Shown: positions 18,436-27,390, numbered from the stretch's first letter. The stretch: 32,832 bases of DNA from Eubacterium sp. (GCA_016280325.1 JAEEGM010000090.1:1-32832); one strand, 5' to 3'. The notes: generated by a model from the letters alone, not told the origin. Program-made: numbers and translations.

Positions 18436-20097
18436 ATGATTTGTCCTAAATGTGGCCAGATGGTACCGGATGCGAGCAAGTTCTGCCAGTCGTGCGGAGC
18501 GAAGCTTTTAGAGGCTTCGATCGATGAGGCGGCCGGCGTAGAGAAGAGTGTACAGGATATCGTGGATCCGCCGAAGGAGGAGGCACCTGTAGCGGAAGCA
18601 CCCGCGCAGGAAGTGGCTGATGAGCCTGCGGTGGAGGAGAAGGCGGAAGCACAGGCATCTGCGGGGGCACCGGCAGCAGAAGAGAAGGCGGAAGCACAGG
18701 AGACGGCTGAAGCACCGGCGGCATCGGCACCGGATGTATCAGAAGCGGAACCGGCGGCGGAGATGGCGATGGCCGGGGCATCTACCCAGACGATGGAAGC
18801 ACCGACAGCTGAGAACGTGGCGGCACCTCAGATGGAAGCAGGCGCCGGAGCACAGTTTGCGGCGGCCGGAGGAACAGCCGTGAAAAAAGGCCTGCCCAAG
18901 CCGGCTCTTTTTGGTATCATCGGCGGGGGCGTTTTTCTGGTAGCAGCGGCGATAACAATGGTGATCGTATTTTTGATCGTCGGAACCAAGGAGACCTATC
19001 GACTGGCGGATTACACGGATGTGAAGTTCGAGGGTGTCGACGGCAGCGGGACAGCAAAGGCTAGTATCAACGAGGATCTGATGGTTAAAATAGCGGAAGC
19101 GAACGGCATGGATCTCTCGCAATTCAAGAATAAAGATAATATTGACTGGGGTGATGCGATGAATTTCGCGTCGTCTAATTTTTCGGATATCATGAAAATA
19201 GCGTCAGCACTTCAGAGCATCCAACTGGATCTTGATAAGAAGGATAATCTCAAGAACGGGGATACCGTGACTGTGACGTATTCCTTTGATCCAGAGAAGG
19301 CGAAGGAGGTCAAGGCGGAGTTTATCGGCGATCCTCTGACCGTGACGGTGTCCGGGCTGTCGGAAGTGAAGGAAGTGGATCCTTTTGAGGGACTGACGGT
19401 CAGCTTCGAGGGAACCTCGCCCAATGCGTATGTCAGCTATGATTATAAGTCCACGGAAGATTGGGGCGGCATGATCTACTTTACGGTGGACAGAAGTGAC
19501 GGACTGCGCGAGGGTGATACGGTAAGCTTCCGCGTGGAGGGCTACGATGAGAACCGTTTTGTCAACGACTATGGCGTGCGTTTTTCACAGCTGGATAAGA
19601 CCTATACGGTTGAAAATGTGGAGGCATTTTTGACGGAGAATAAGGAGATCGATTCGGCCGCGCTCGACATCATGAAGCAGGCGACGGAGGAGTATGTCAA
19701 GCAATATTTCTCGGAGGCTTCGAGAAAGGATTCGATCAAGGCTTCGGATATCTCATATGAAGGCTACTATTTCCTGACCAACAAGCAGACCAATGTTTGG
19801 TATGGTGTAAACAAGGTATACATGGTATATTCCGCGACGGTATCGAGTAAGGAAAAGCAGAAGAAATTCAAACCGAAGAAGGTATTTTTCCCGGTTGAAT
19901 ACGATGATGTCAAGCATCTGGCGGACGGCAACTACGAGATCAATACCGCCTACAAGAGGATTCTCGGCTCGACCGATCTTCGGTTCGGCTACTGGGAGGT
20001 TGTCAGCGGATATACCGATAAGAAGGTTATGTTTGATGAATTGATCACAGCAGACTCCGCGACCTACGACGGCGTGGCATACGACGCGCTGAAGTAA
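18436..20097 (+). CDS. N-terminal zinc-ribbon, Ala/Glu/Pro-rich region, single TM, extracellular domain protein
   Basis: MICPKCGQMVPDASKFCQSCGAKL; AxxE low-complexity region; TM LFGIIGGGVFLVAAAITMVIVFLIVG; SD AAGGAGG. Confidence 0.85.
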   Translation: MICPKCGQMVPDASKFCQSCGAKLLEASIDEAAGVEKSVQDIVDPPKEEAPVAEAPAQEVADEPAVEEKAEAQASAGAPAAEEKAEAQETAEAPAASAPDVSEAEPAAEMAMAGASTQTMEAPTAENVAAPQMEAGAGAQFAAAGGTAVKKGLPKPALFGIIGGGVFLVAAAITMVIVFLIVGTKETYRLADYTDVKFEGVDGSGTAKASINEDLMVKIAEANGMDLSQFKNKDNIDWGDAMNFASSNFSDIMKIASALQSIQLDLDKKDNLKNGDTVTVTYSFDPEKAKEVKAEFIGDPLTVTVSGLSEVKEVDPFEGLTVSFEGTSPNAYVSYDYKSTEDWGGMIYFTVDRSDGLREGDTVSFRVEGYDENRFVNDYGVRFSQLDKTYTVENVEAFLTENKEIDSAALDIMKQATEEYVKQYFSEASRKDSIKASDISYEGYYFLTNKQTNVWYGVNKVYMVYSATVSSKEKQKKFKPKKVFFPVEYDDVKHLADGNYEINTAYKRILGSTDLRFGYWEVVSGYTDKKVMFDELITADSATYDGVAYDALK

Positions 20098-20141
20098 GGA
20101 GAGTGGGGATAAAATCACGAAAACCACATGAGGAGAATCAC

Positions 20142-20582
20142 ATGCTGAAGATTTTTTTGGGAGAGATGCCGGATGCGATATATCATCCGCCGACATACTT
20201 TGATAATCAATATGAGGATGAGTGGATAACAAGCGAGTTGTCCGTTGATATGATCAAAGATGTAGACCAATCGGATGTAGTAGGGCCGCATCTTATCGAG
20301 AGTCCGGTGCTCGGGCCTATATCTACAAAGGAACTTTCCGGGGGCGTGAAGACGTTGATCCTGATGGCATTCGATGAAAGCGGAAAAGTGTTTAATGCCT
20401 CCGCGTGTGGCGATAACTGCGCAAAGTGGATATTGAAGATCGCTGAGGAAAAAGATCTCACGATCAATTTGAGGCATGTGATGGATTTTGGAGACGGAGA
20501 ATTCAAGGCAGAAATTCTGAATACCGGTCGAGTGATAACGAACATGACTTCACTGGCTGACGTGGCATGGGAGTATGTGTGA
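20142..20582 (+). CDS. DUF4869-like protein
   Basis: Start at M14 of the ORF track supported by AGGAG upstream; MLKIFLGEMPDAIYHPPTYFDNQYEDEWIT...VLGPISTKELSGGVKTLILM recognised as DUF4869-like. Confidence 0.65.
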   Translation: MLKIFLGEMPDAIYHPPTYFDNQYEDEWITSELSVDMIKDVDQSDVVGPHLIESPVLGPISTKELSGGVKTLILMAFDESGKVFNASACGDNCAKWILKIAEEKDLTINLRHVMDFGDGEFKAEILNTGRVITNMTSLADVAWEYV

Positions 20583-20619
20583 GCTCTACGGGCTGACGTG
20601 GCATGGAAGTATGTGCGAG
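20555..20619. repeat. 29-bp near-identical duplication (36-bp period) spanning the stop codon of the DUF4869-like gene
   Basis: GGCTGACGTGGCATGGGAGTATGTGTGAG at 20555-20583 and GGCTGACGTGGCATGGAAGTATGTGCGAG at 20591-20619, two mismatches. Confidence 0.9.
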
Positions 20620-20639
20620 TTTCACTGACGGAGGGATAC

Positions 20640-21629
20640 ATGAAGGGTATACATAGAGTAATAGTACAGAACAAAAAACTCCATTATGAGTTTGAGATCA
20701 AGCGCAATATAACAATCATTCAGGGCGATTCCGCTACGGGAAAGACAACCCTGATCGATATGATCAGAAGTTATGAGAACCTTGGTGCAGACAGTGGGAT
20801 CACGGTATCCTGCGATGTCCCGTGCAGGGTGATCGAGGGTGCGAATTGGGAATTGCTGATCTCAAATTCAGATGGGGTTATTTTCTTTGCGGACGAGGAA
20901 AATTCCTTTATTCACACAAAAGAATTCGCGCGAGCTATCAGTGAGAGTAACAATTACTACGTTCTGATAACCAGAGAAAATCTGTACGAGCTTCCGTACA
21001 GCGTTGAGGAAATCTATGGCATCCATTCTTCAGGGAGATACCAGAATACGAAACAGATTTACAATGAGACGTATCATATTTATTCGCTTGAAGAGGACTT
21101 CCCGATCCGCCCAAAATGCATTATCACAGAGGATTCAGAATCCGGGTTTGATTTCTTTAAGGCAGTCGCTGATGAAAATGGGATATCCTGCCGGAGTTCA
21201 TACGGTAATGCCGGGGTTCTCAAAACCATGGATAAAAACACGGATACAGAGACTTGTGTGATAGCAGATGGAGCTGCTTTCGGTGCGTATATGAATCCGG
21301 TTTATTACAACGTCAGGAAAAATAGGCACATCCATCTGTATCTACCGGAGTCCTTTGAGTGGATCCTGCTGAAATCCGGTTTGATAGATGGAAACGAATT
21401 GAAGGAGATCCTCGATAAACCATGGGAGCACATAGATAGCAAAGATTACATGAGCTGGGAAAGGTATTTTACATCGTTAATCATATCTATGACAAAGGAT
21501 ACCTATCTGAGTTATAATAAGAGTAAAATAAATGAGAATTATCTTCATCCTCAGAATGTGAACAGAATATTGGCCGTGATGGAGGGAATAGAGTTGGGGA
21601 GTTGTATAGAAACTGAACAGAATAAGTGA
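20640..21629 (+). CDS. P-loop ATPase of unknown function
   Basis: Start at M15 of ORF track supported by GGAGGG; Walker A IIQGDSATGKTTLIDMI, Walker B-like GVIFFADEE; possible second domain CIITEDSESGFDFFKAV...CVIADGAAFGAY. Confidence 0.7.
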   Translation: MKGIHRVIVQNKKLHYEFEIKRNITIIQGDSATGKTTLIDMIRSYENLGADSGITVSCDVPCRVIEGANWELLISNSDGVIFFADEENSFIHTKEFARAISESNNYYVLITRENLYELPYSVEEIYGIHSSGRYQNTKQIYNETYHIYSLEEDFPIRPKCIITEDSESGFDFFKAVADENGISCRSSYGNAGVLKTMDKNTDTETCVIADGAAFGAYMNPVYYNVRKNRHIHLYLPESFEWILLKSGLIDGNELKEILDKPWEHIDSKDYMSWERYFTSLIISMTKDTYLSYNKSKINENYLHPQNVNRILAVMEGIELGSCIETEQNK

Positions 21630-21647
21630 CATTAGGAGGGAATTACT

Positions 21648-24122
21648 GTGGGGATAAATAAATACATATGGGAGTACTATAAGAAAGTTGATAATGTGCG
21701 CAACAAAGGTAAGAGTTATTCTGTTGATTATTTTTATAAGGGTGATTGCTTTGATCCTAACCAAATCGACAGTGCTCCCGAATTCAGCAATATAGCAAAG
21801 GCTTTTTTAGGAGACAATAAGATTCGGTATTCATTTAAATTGGCCAGTGATAGTGATATCGAAAAAAAGAAAGAGGATGTCTTAAACGGATTTACGGATT
21901 TTAGAAATTATATTGGCGACAAAGACACAATGCCCCCTAACGATTCACAGTTAGAATCTATCGCGTCTGCTTTGCTGAATGATGTTACGATAGTGACGGG
22001 GCCTCCCGGAACCGGGAAAACGGCGACAATCCGGGAACTGTTGGTGCATATCTGCCAGGTTGCGGTTAAGGATAATACTACACCGAGAATTGCAGTCGTA
22101 TCACGTAATCAAAAAGCAGTTGAAAACGTCGTATCAGCAATGGTTGATTTACAGGAAAGAGAACTGAATCTCGGAAGTGGGAATAAACATATCATCTGCG
22201 GTAGATTTGCGGATATCGGAAATAAGGAGAAACGCACCACGTTTTGTGAGAGTTATGCTTCATTCGGAAACATATATGGGATTCAGGATAGTGAGTATGA
22301 TAAGAGAAAAAAGAACCTGGATGATCAAAAGACTAAAGGGTTCTTTTGGAAGGATATGGATAACTTCCGTATCGTGTTCAGTACTATAAATTCATTGAGA
22401 AAGTGCTTCCGGTCCTATGATGAAAAAAAGGCGCTCATTTTTGATCAACAGTATGACTATGTGATCATAGATGAGTGCTCTCAGGTCTCAAGCTATCTGG
22501 GACTTATCATGGCAGCATCAGCGAGACATCTGGTGGTATTGGGAGATGATTCTCAATTGTACCCGATTCATAAAAAGGTGGTCTTTGGGTGGGGAAATAT
22601 CCCTCGTGATTATAGGGATGAGGATAAAAACAGTTTCATGAAAGCGTTGGAGACGTGTTTTACTCATGGTGGTGCTTATGCAAAACACATATTGCTAAAC
22701 GAGCATTTTCGTTGTCATCCGAAAATCATTGGTTTCTGTATCAAGGAAGTATATGGTGGGGATAAAAATATCATAGTAAACTCAAATGCGACAAACGCTA
22801 AGACTGAACCAATGCCCATCCGAGTTCGCTGGTATAAAGGAGGATATCGGGAAAAACTTGAGAAGAAGGAAAAAAGAGAGAGAAAACCGGAATCTGTGAG
22901 GAAAAAGTCCAATTTCAACAAGATGCAGGAGCGAATCTTCATGGAAGAGGAGTGGAATCATGTGCTGGACTTGGTTCAGGCGGATAAATCTGTTTGTATT
23001 ATATCTCCCTACAAAAAACCTCTGAAACAGTTAAAGAAAAGGCTGGAGGAAAATATAGCAGATAGAGGTTTTGATATTGAGATTGACATGGATCAGGGTG
23101 ATAGCTCCGCTAAAAACGGTTCCCGAGTTCTTCCGGAATTGACTATCCACAAATCCCAGGGGAAAGAGTATGATTACATTTGCATTCTATCCGTAGATGA
23201 TTATTGGGATGGGAGAAAAGAATTATGGTCGCAGGAGATGGAACTTGTAAATGTGAGTGTTTCAAGGGCAAAAGAGGAACTGTGTGTCATCATCTCCTAC
23301 AATCATCTTAAAAACAGGTATCTAAAGGAGGTCGGGATCAACCAGAAGTTCAAGAAGGGAAAGAATATGTTCCTTCAGAAACTGATGAATTATGTGTATG
23401 ATCAGATAGAGGCATTGAAAGAAACGCAAACACCGCTTGGAAAAGGTTACGGGTTTATTGAAACAGAGATAAAAAGTGTCTTTGGAGACAGACTGAAATA
23501 CGACAAGAAAAAGAAAAAGCGGAAAGGAGGATTGAGCAAAGAGAACAAGTTCAGGATAAAAAAACCTGAGGAGCGCCCGTCCTCTCTTGAGATGTGCGTT
23601 TTAGAAGCACTTTGGCAAGATGATTTTTTCAGAGAAGCGAACTATGAGATTTACCGTGAGGTGGCTGTTCAGGAGTTGGTTCAACAACCATCTATCACGC
23701 CCGGGAGCGGGCAAGAAATGGTTTATCAGATGGGACGATATGATATCGTGATTTGTAAGGGTTGTGATGTGCTCATGATCATAGAAATCGACGGGGCGTT
23801 CCATCGTTCGGATGATGCGACAGAGATCATTGAAAGAGACAAACTCAAAAACGAGATTGCAAAATTGCAGTTTGAGGAAGCGAAAAAGAGTAGTGGAGGC
23901 AACAAAGAAACTCCGTACGAGCGCGAGGAAGATGGAATAAAGGTTATCACTCCGCGGTTTATCCGCATTCCAACGGATGGGACGACCGGAACGAAAGACA
24001 GAGATGAGATTGATGTGATCAAAAAATTGATCGAGGACGCATCGCCTTGGCCTATGCTGACGGTAAAGGATACCACTAAACTGATAAAATGGGAAACGGA
24101 TAGGGATAACTTTATCAAGTAG
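21648..24122 (+). CDS. UPF1/Dna2-like superfamily 1 helicase fused to a C-terminal PD-(D/E)XK-like (DUF2726-type) domain
   Basis: Walker A IVTGPPGTGKTATIREL, VIIDECSQVS, LGDDSQLYP, LLNEHFRCHPKII, LTIHKSQGKEYDYICIL, VNVSVSRAKEELCVII; C-terminus GRYDIVICKGCDVLMIIEIDGAFHRSDDATEIIERDKLKN. Confidence 0.85.
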   Translation: MGINKYIWEYYKKVDNVRNKGKSYSVDYFYKGDCFDPNQIDSAPEFSNIAKAFLGDNKIRYSFKLASDSDIEKKKEDVLNGFTDFRNYIGDKDTMPPNDSQLESIASALLNDVTIVTGPPGTGKTATIRELLVHICQVAVKDNTTPRIAVVSRNQKAVENVVSAMVDLQERELNLGSGNKHIICGRFADIGNKEKRTTFCESYASFGNIYGIQDSEYDKRKKNLDDQKTKGFFWKDMDNFRIVFSTINSLRKCFRSYDEKKALIFDQQYDYVIIDECSQVSSYLGLIMAASARHLVVLGDDSQLYPIHKKVVFGWGNIPRDYRDEDKNSFMKALETCFTHGGAYAKHILLNEHFRCHPKIIGFCIKEVYGGDKNIIVNSNATNAKTEPMPIRVRWYKGGYREKLEKKEKRERKPESVRKKSNFNKMQERIFMEEEWNHVLDLVQADKSVCIISPYKKPLKQLKKRLEENIADRGFDIEIDMDQGDSSAKNGSRVLPELTIHKSQGKEYDYICILSVDDYWDGRKELWSQEMELVNVSVSRAKEELCVIISYNHLKNRYLKEVGINQKFKKGKNMFLQKLMNYVYDQIEALKETQTPLGKGYGFIETEIKSVFGDRLKYDKKKKKRKGGLSKENKFRIKKPEERPSSLEMCVLEALWQDDFFREANYEIYREVAVQELVQQPSITPGSGQEMVYQMGRYDIVICKGCDVLMIIEIDGAFHRSDDATEIIERDKLKNEIAKLQFEEAKKSSGGNKETPYEREEDGIKVITPRFIRIPTDGTTGTKDRDEIDVIKKLIEDASPWPMLTVKDTTKLIKWETDRDNFIK

Positions 24123-24139
24123 AAGTCTATCAAATAGAA
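24112..24139. repeat. Short tandem repeat (15-bp period) spanning the helicase stop codon
   Basis: TATCAAGTAGAA (24113-24124) and TATCAAATAGAA (24128-24139). Confidence 0.7.
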
Positions 24140-24153
24140 CAGGAGTATACAAA

Positions 24154-24900
24154 CATGCGTGATTTTCGATTGGATAATATTGCAAGGCAGGGCGGGCTGA
24201 GTGAAGAGCAAAACGTCTTTACGGAGTCATCACCAAGGCAGCCAGGGACGCCACAAACAACTATGGCTCAAAGGAGTTTGATGGGCTCGACCTGCTCGCC
24301 TCGCCCTTTGATCAACTGAGGAACGCGTTGCTTGACAGGATCGAGGCAGAGGAAGTAGTTATGGAAGGCGCGGATGACATCCTGCGTTTTGATGACGGTT
24401 CCAAACTTGTGAGGCATGGAAAAAATGCGTATGCTTTTTGCCTTTACCTTCTCGGAAAGGGAGATGAAAAGGTCAGAGAAACGGGAGTAACCTCAGATAG
24501 TGAGAGGGAGGAGGCATATGCCGCCGCTTTCAGAGAGAATTGGGATAAGGTGGATTATGAATCCTATATTTCTTTCTGTTCGCCGCCGATAGAACTGAGA
24601 GAACTCTACAAAGATACATTTGATCTGATCTATAGATTGAAATCAATCCAAGATCAGATGACAAACTATGATTTGAAGAGATTGGCCACGGAAATAAATA
24701 GTGATGTAAAAGGTCTATATGCGTTGACCGGTAAAGAGGAGGATAAATCTATTACTTTTGAGATTCGAAAAACACTTAGAGGGGTTCACGGAGCGATCGA
24801 AGATTTGCATAAATCGTTGTCAACCATAGAAGAGATTGTTCTTACGGGAAGAACGGATAGTGAGATGATGGGGGAGTTATTTTTCCCGGGTAAGGATTGA
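24154..24900 (+). pseudogene. Hypothetical helical protein, frameshifted near its 5' end (intact distal ORF 24328-24900)
   Basis: ATG at 24154 with AGGAG; frame 1 reads MRDFRLDNIARQGGLSEEQ then goes out of frame at the A-run 24210-24213; adding one A gives ...SEEQKRLYGVITKAARDATNNYGSKEFDGLDLLASPFDQLRNALLDRIEAEEVVMEG... Confidence 0.65.
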
Positions 24901-24971
24901 TAAACAAAGTGAGTTTTGAGTTTCCGGAAACGACAATAAGGCATGTGATAAGAAAACAGGAGGAATGAATT

Positions 24972-26615
24972 ATGAGGACATTTAGGAAGTTTGGCAAGGA
25001 TGAAAAGGATGAAAATGGAGATTATCTTTTTGTGACAGAGGACCCCCAAGGAATAATACATAATGGGTATAGGGGAGAGCAACACAATATTATGGCGCTA
25101 GTAGGAAATGGATTTGATACCGCAATAATGAAGGCAATAGGGAAATCACATACACCATCTTATGGAGATTTTTACAATTATATAGAGTATGAAAGGGACT
25201 TGACTGATGACAATGAGATTTGGAAGCAAATTAAAAAAAGTAAAGATGATGGGAAAACCGTAGATGTTGAAGAACTCATTTCTGATATCATCGACTCTGG
25301 GAAATTTAAGCATGAAGAAATAAAAAAATGGGTATATGAATTATGTGGCGAGGAGTCTAAATACCTAAATGATATTGTTACCTACGATGTGTTGTACAGG
25401 ATAAACGAAAAGCTGAAGGATAAACTACTGGGGTATCAAAGCATGTCATTTTTTATGGATGATATAGCGGAAGAAGATATTGATAAATTTAAGGTGTTTT
25501 TCAGTGGGTTTCCATTTGAGAAAGGCATAACAAATAAGGGGGATTTGTTTAATTATTTGTTTGTGGATTTTTGTTACACACAATTGATAGACGATTATTT
25601 GTATTTAGATGGAGACACCAATCTTGGGCACAAGAAATCGACAAGGAATATTCAATTTTGGTATCCAAGCAAAAAAGAAGACAAATCCAATAGAGATAAT
25701 TGGAATTATAACAATGGCTATGTATTATATGAAGTTATTCATCCTCATGGGTATCAGAATGTGCCGAGATCGATACTTTTTGGCCCGGGGCAGAAAGATG
25801 GTGATAATGTTGGAGATAAGAAGAGGAAGTTTTTAAAGAGTTATTGTGCACAGTACCCAAGGATGTATGGGGGGTATTTTAAGGATGCCGAGTTGTTTAT
25901 TGCATTTGGAATGTCATTGTCTCATGCTGACGGTTGGTGGATGAATATGATTTATAATGAACTGATGCAGAGAAGAAAGAAGAGATTAATAATCTATTTT
26001 TTCTTGGCAGACTTGGCAAAAGAAAAGCTCGACAGTAAAAGTGTTATTAATCAAGAATTCTATGATTGGTTTGATTATGATACAGTAGACGATGAGATTG
26101 AGCCAAAGATTAATCCTAATAAAAAAAGCACTGATTCTGGTTATACGTTTGCCAAGAAGTGTATAGGCATAACAAATGATGGTGAGCCGGACCCGAACAG
26201 TGATATTAGGGGGTTTATAAAAGACTATTTCGTTCGTCATAAGAGAAAAAAGAAAACAACTACAATAAAAGAGGTGATAAAGGAAGAATTAGTAATCAGA
26301 TTTCTTAAAGCTGTAAAAGGGTATTTGAATGACGAGGATTTCTCTGTGGATCGCAAATATAATACAATAAAAAACAGGGTTTGTGTTGTGCTGTTTACCC
26401 GGAATACAACAAGTTTTCTTGGATTCACTCCGGTATTTGAGCCGGGCACAAAGGGATATCCGCGCTTTTATGGGGGAAATGATTTTGAAGGGAAAGTGTG
26501 TGAATACGACAAGAATATACAACCCCAGTACGGTTGCTCTAATAATAATACTATAGTTTCGAAAGAAAAGCAGGTCGGTAAGGTTATCGGTGACCGCCAC
26601 GACTACATCTGCTAA
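24972..26615 (+). CDS. AbiH-like (SIR2-like fold suggested) putative abortive-infection protein
   Basis: IMALVGNGFDTAIMKAIGKSHTPSYGDFYNYI (NGFD motif), VIHPHGYQNVPRSILFGPGQ, ELFIAFGMSLSHADGWWMNMIYNEL; SD AGGAGG. Confidence 0.6.
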   Translation: MRTFRKFGKDEKDENGDYLFVTEDPQGIIHNGYRGEQHNIMALVGNGFDTAIMKAIGKSHTPSYGDFYNYIEYERDLTDDNEIWKQIKKSKDDGKTVDVEELISDIIDSGKFKHEEIKKWVYELCGEESKYLNDIVTYDVLYRINEKLKDKLLGYQSMSFFMDDIAEEDIDKFKVFFSGFPFEKGITNKGDLFNYLFVDFCYTQLIDDYLYLDGDTNLGHKKSTRNIQFWYPSKKEDKSNRDNWNYNNGYVLYEVIHPHGYQNVPRSILFGPGQKDGDNVGDKKRKFLKSYCAQYPRMYGGYFKDAELFIAFGMSLSHADGWWMNMIYNELMQRRKKRLIIYFFLADLAKEKLDSKSVINQEFYDWFDYDTVDDEIEPKINPNKKSTDSGYTFAKKCIGITNDGEPDPNSDIRGFIKDYFVRHKRKKKTTTIKEVIKEELVIRFLKAVKGYLNDEDFSVDRKYNTIKNRVCVVLFTRNTTSFLGFTPVFEPGTKGYPRFYGGNDFEGKVCEYDKNIQPQYGCSNNNTIVSKEKQVGKVIGDRHDYIC

Positions 26616-26633
26616 CTCTAAAAGGAGAAATAA

Positions 26634-27299
26634 GTGTTTGCGAACAGCGTTTTTGCTTTAGATGTTTCCACGCTCGCGGATCCGGATGTGTTTGATGCGT
26701 GCTACCAGGCGCAGCGGACGGAACGCCGTGAGCGTGTGGGCCGTATGCGCTTTGATAATGGGAAGCGCCTCTGCCTCGGCGCGGGTGTGGTTATGGAGCA
26801 CGCACTTGCGTTCGCCGGGTGCCGGGATAAGGATATCGTCATCACTCCACAGGGGAAACCGACTGTGGAGGGATGTTTTTTTAATATCTCGCATACGGAT
26901 GAGATCGCTGTATGCGCTGTTTCCGATAGGGAGGTCGGTATCGATATCGAGCGGTTCGATCGAAAGCTGACGGAAAGTGTGATAAAAAAAGCCTTCACGC
27001 CTGCGGAGATCCGGATGGCTGAAGGCAATCCGGATATTTTTATTCACCTGTGGACCATCAAAGAAAGCGTGATGAAGTGGTTCGGTCTCGGCCTCGGACT
27101 TATGCCGGAGCATATCGACGTGCAGCTTGCGGAGGGATCCGATACGCGTGTAACCATTTCTGATCCGAATCATCCCAAGTTGTCATCGCAAGCAGACGCT
27201 CTTCGCTTCACTTGCTTTCGTCACGAGGATTACCATATCGCGGTCTGTTCCACTTATGAAAACTTCGCGGACTCGATTACATGGATCAGTCCGCCGTAG
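26634..27299 (+). CDS. 4'-phosphopantetheinyl transferase (Sfp-type)
   Basis: GKPTVEGCFFNISHTDEIAVCAVSDREVGIDIERF, FIHLWTIKESVMKWFGLGL; GTG start, SD AAGGAG. Confidence 0.92.
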   Translation: MFANSVFALDVSTLADPDVFDACYQAQRTERRERVGRMRFDNGKRLCLGAGVVMEHALAFAGCRDKDIVITPQGKPTVEGCFFNISHTDEIAVCAVSDREVGIDIERFDRKLTESVIKKAFTPAEIRMAEGNPDIFIHLWTIKESVMKWFGLGLGLMPEHIDVQLAEGSDTRVTISDPNHPKLSSQADALRFTCFRHEDYHIAVCSTYENFADSITWISPP

Positions 27300-27333
27300 T
27301 GATTTTTCTATAAGGTCATAATGAAGGAGAGGG

Positions 27334-27390
27334 ATGATCACTATGGCTGTCAATCAACATTTGTTCCAAATTGATCTTTTTTACTCTTGA
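27334..27390 (+). CDS. Possible 18-aa small ORF MITMAVNQHLFQIDLFYS
   Basis: AAGGAGAGGG directly upstream of ATG; stop overlaps the -35 of the next promoter. Confidence 0.3.
   Translation: MITMAVNQHLFQIDLFYS

Noticed and set aside
20142-26615. Prophage or integrative element
   Set aside because: No integrase, phage structural, terminase or conjugation genes recognised in or beside the block
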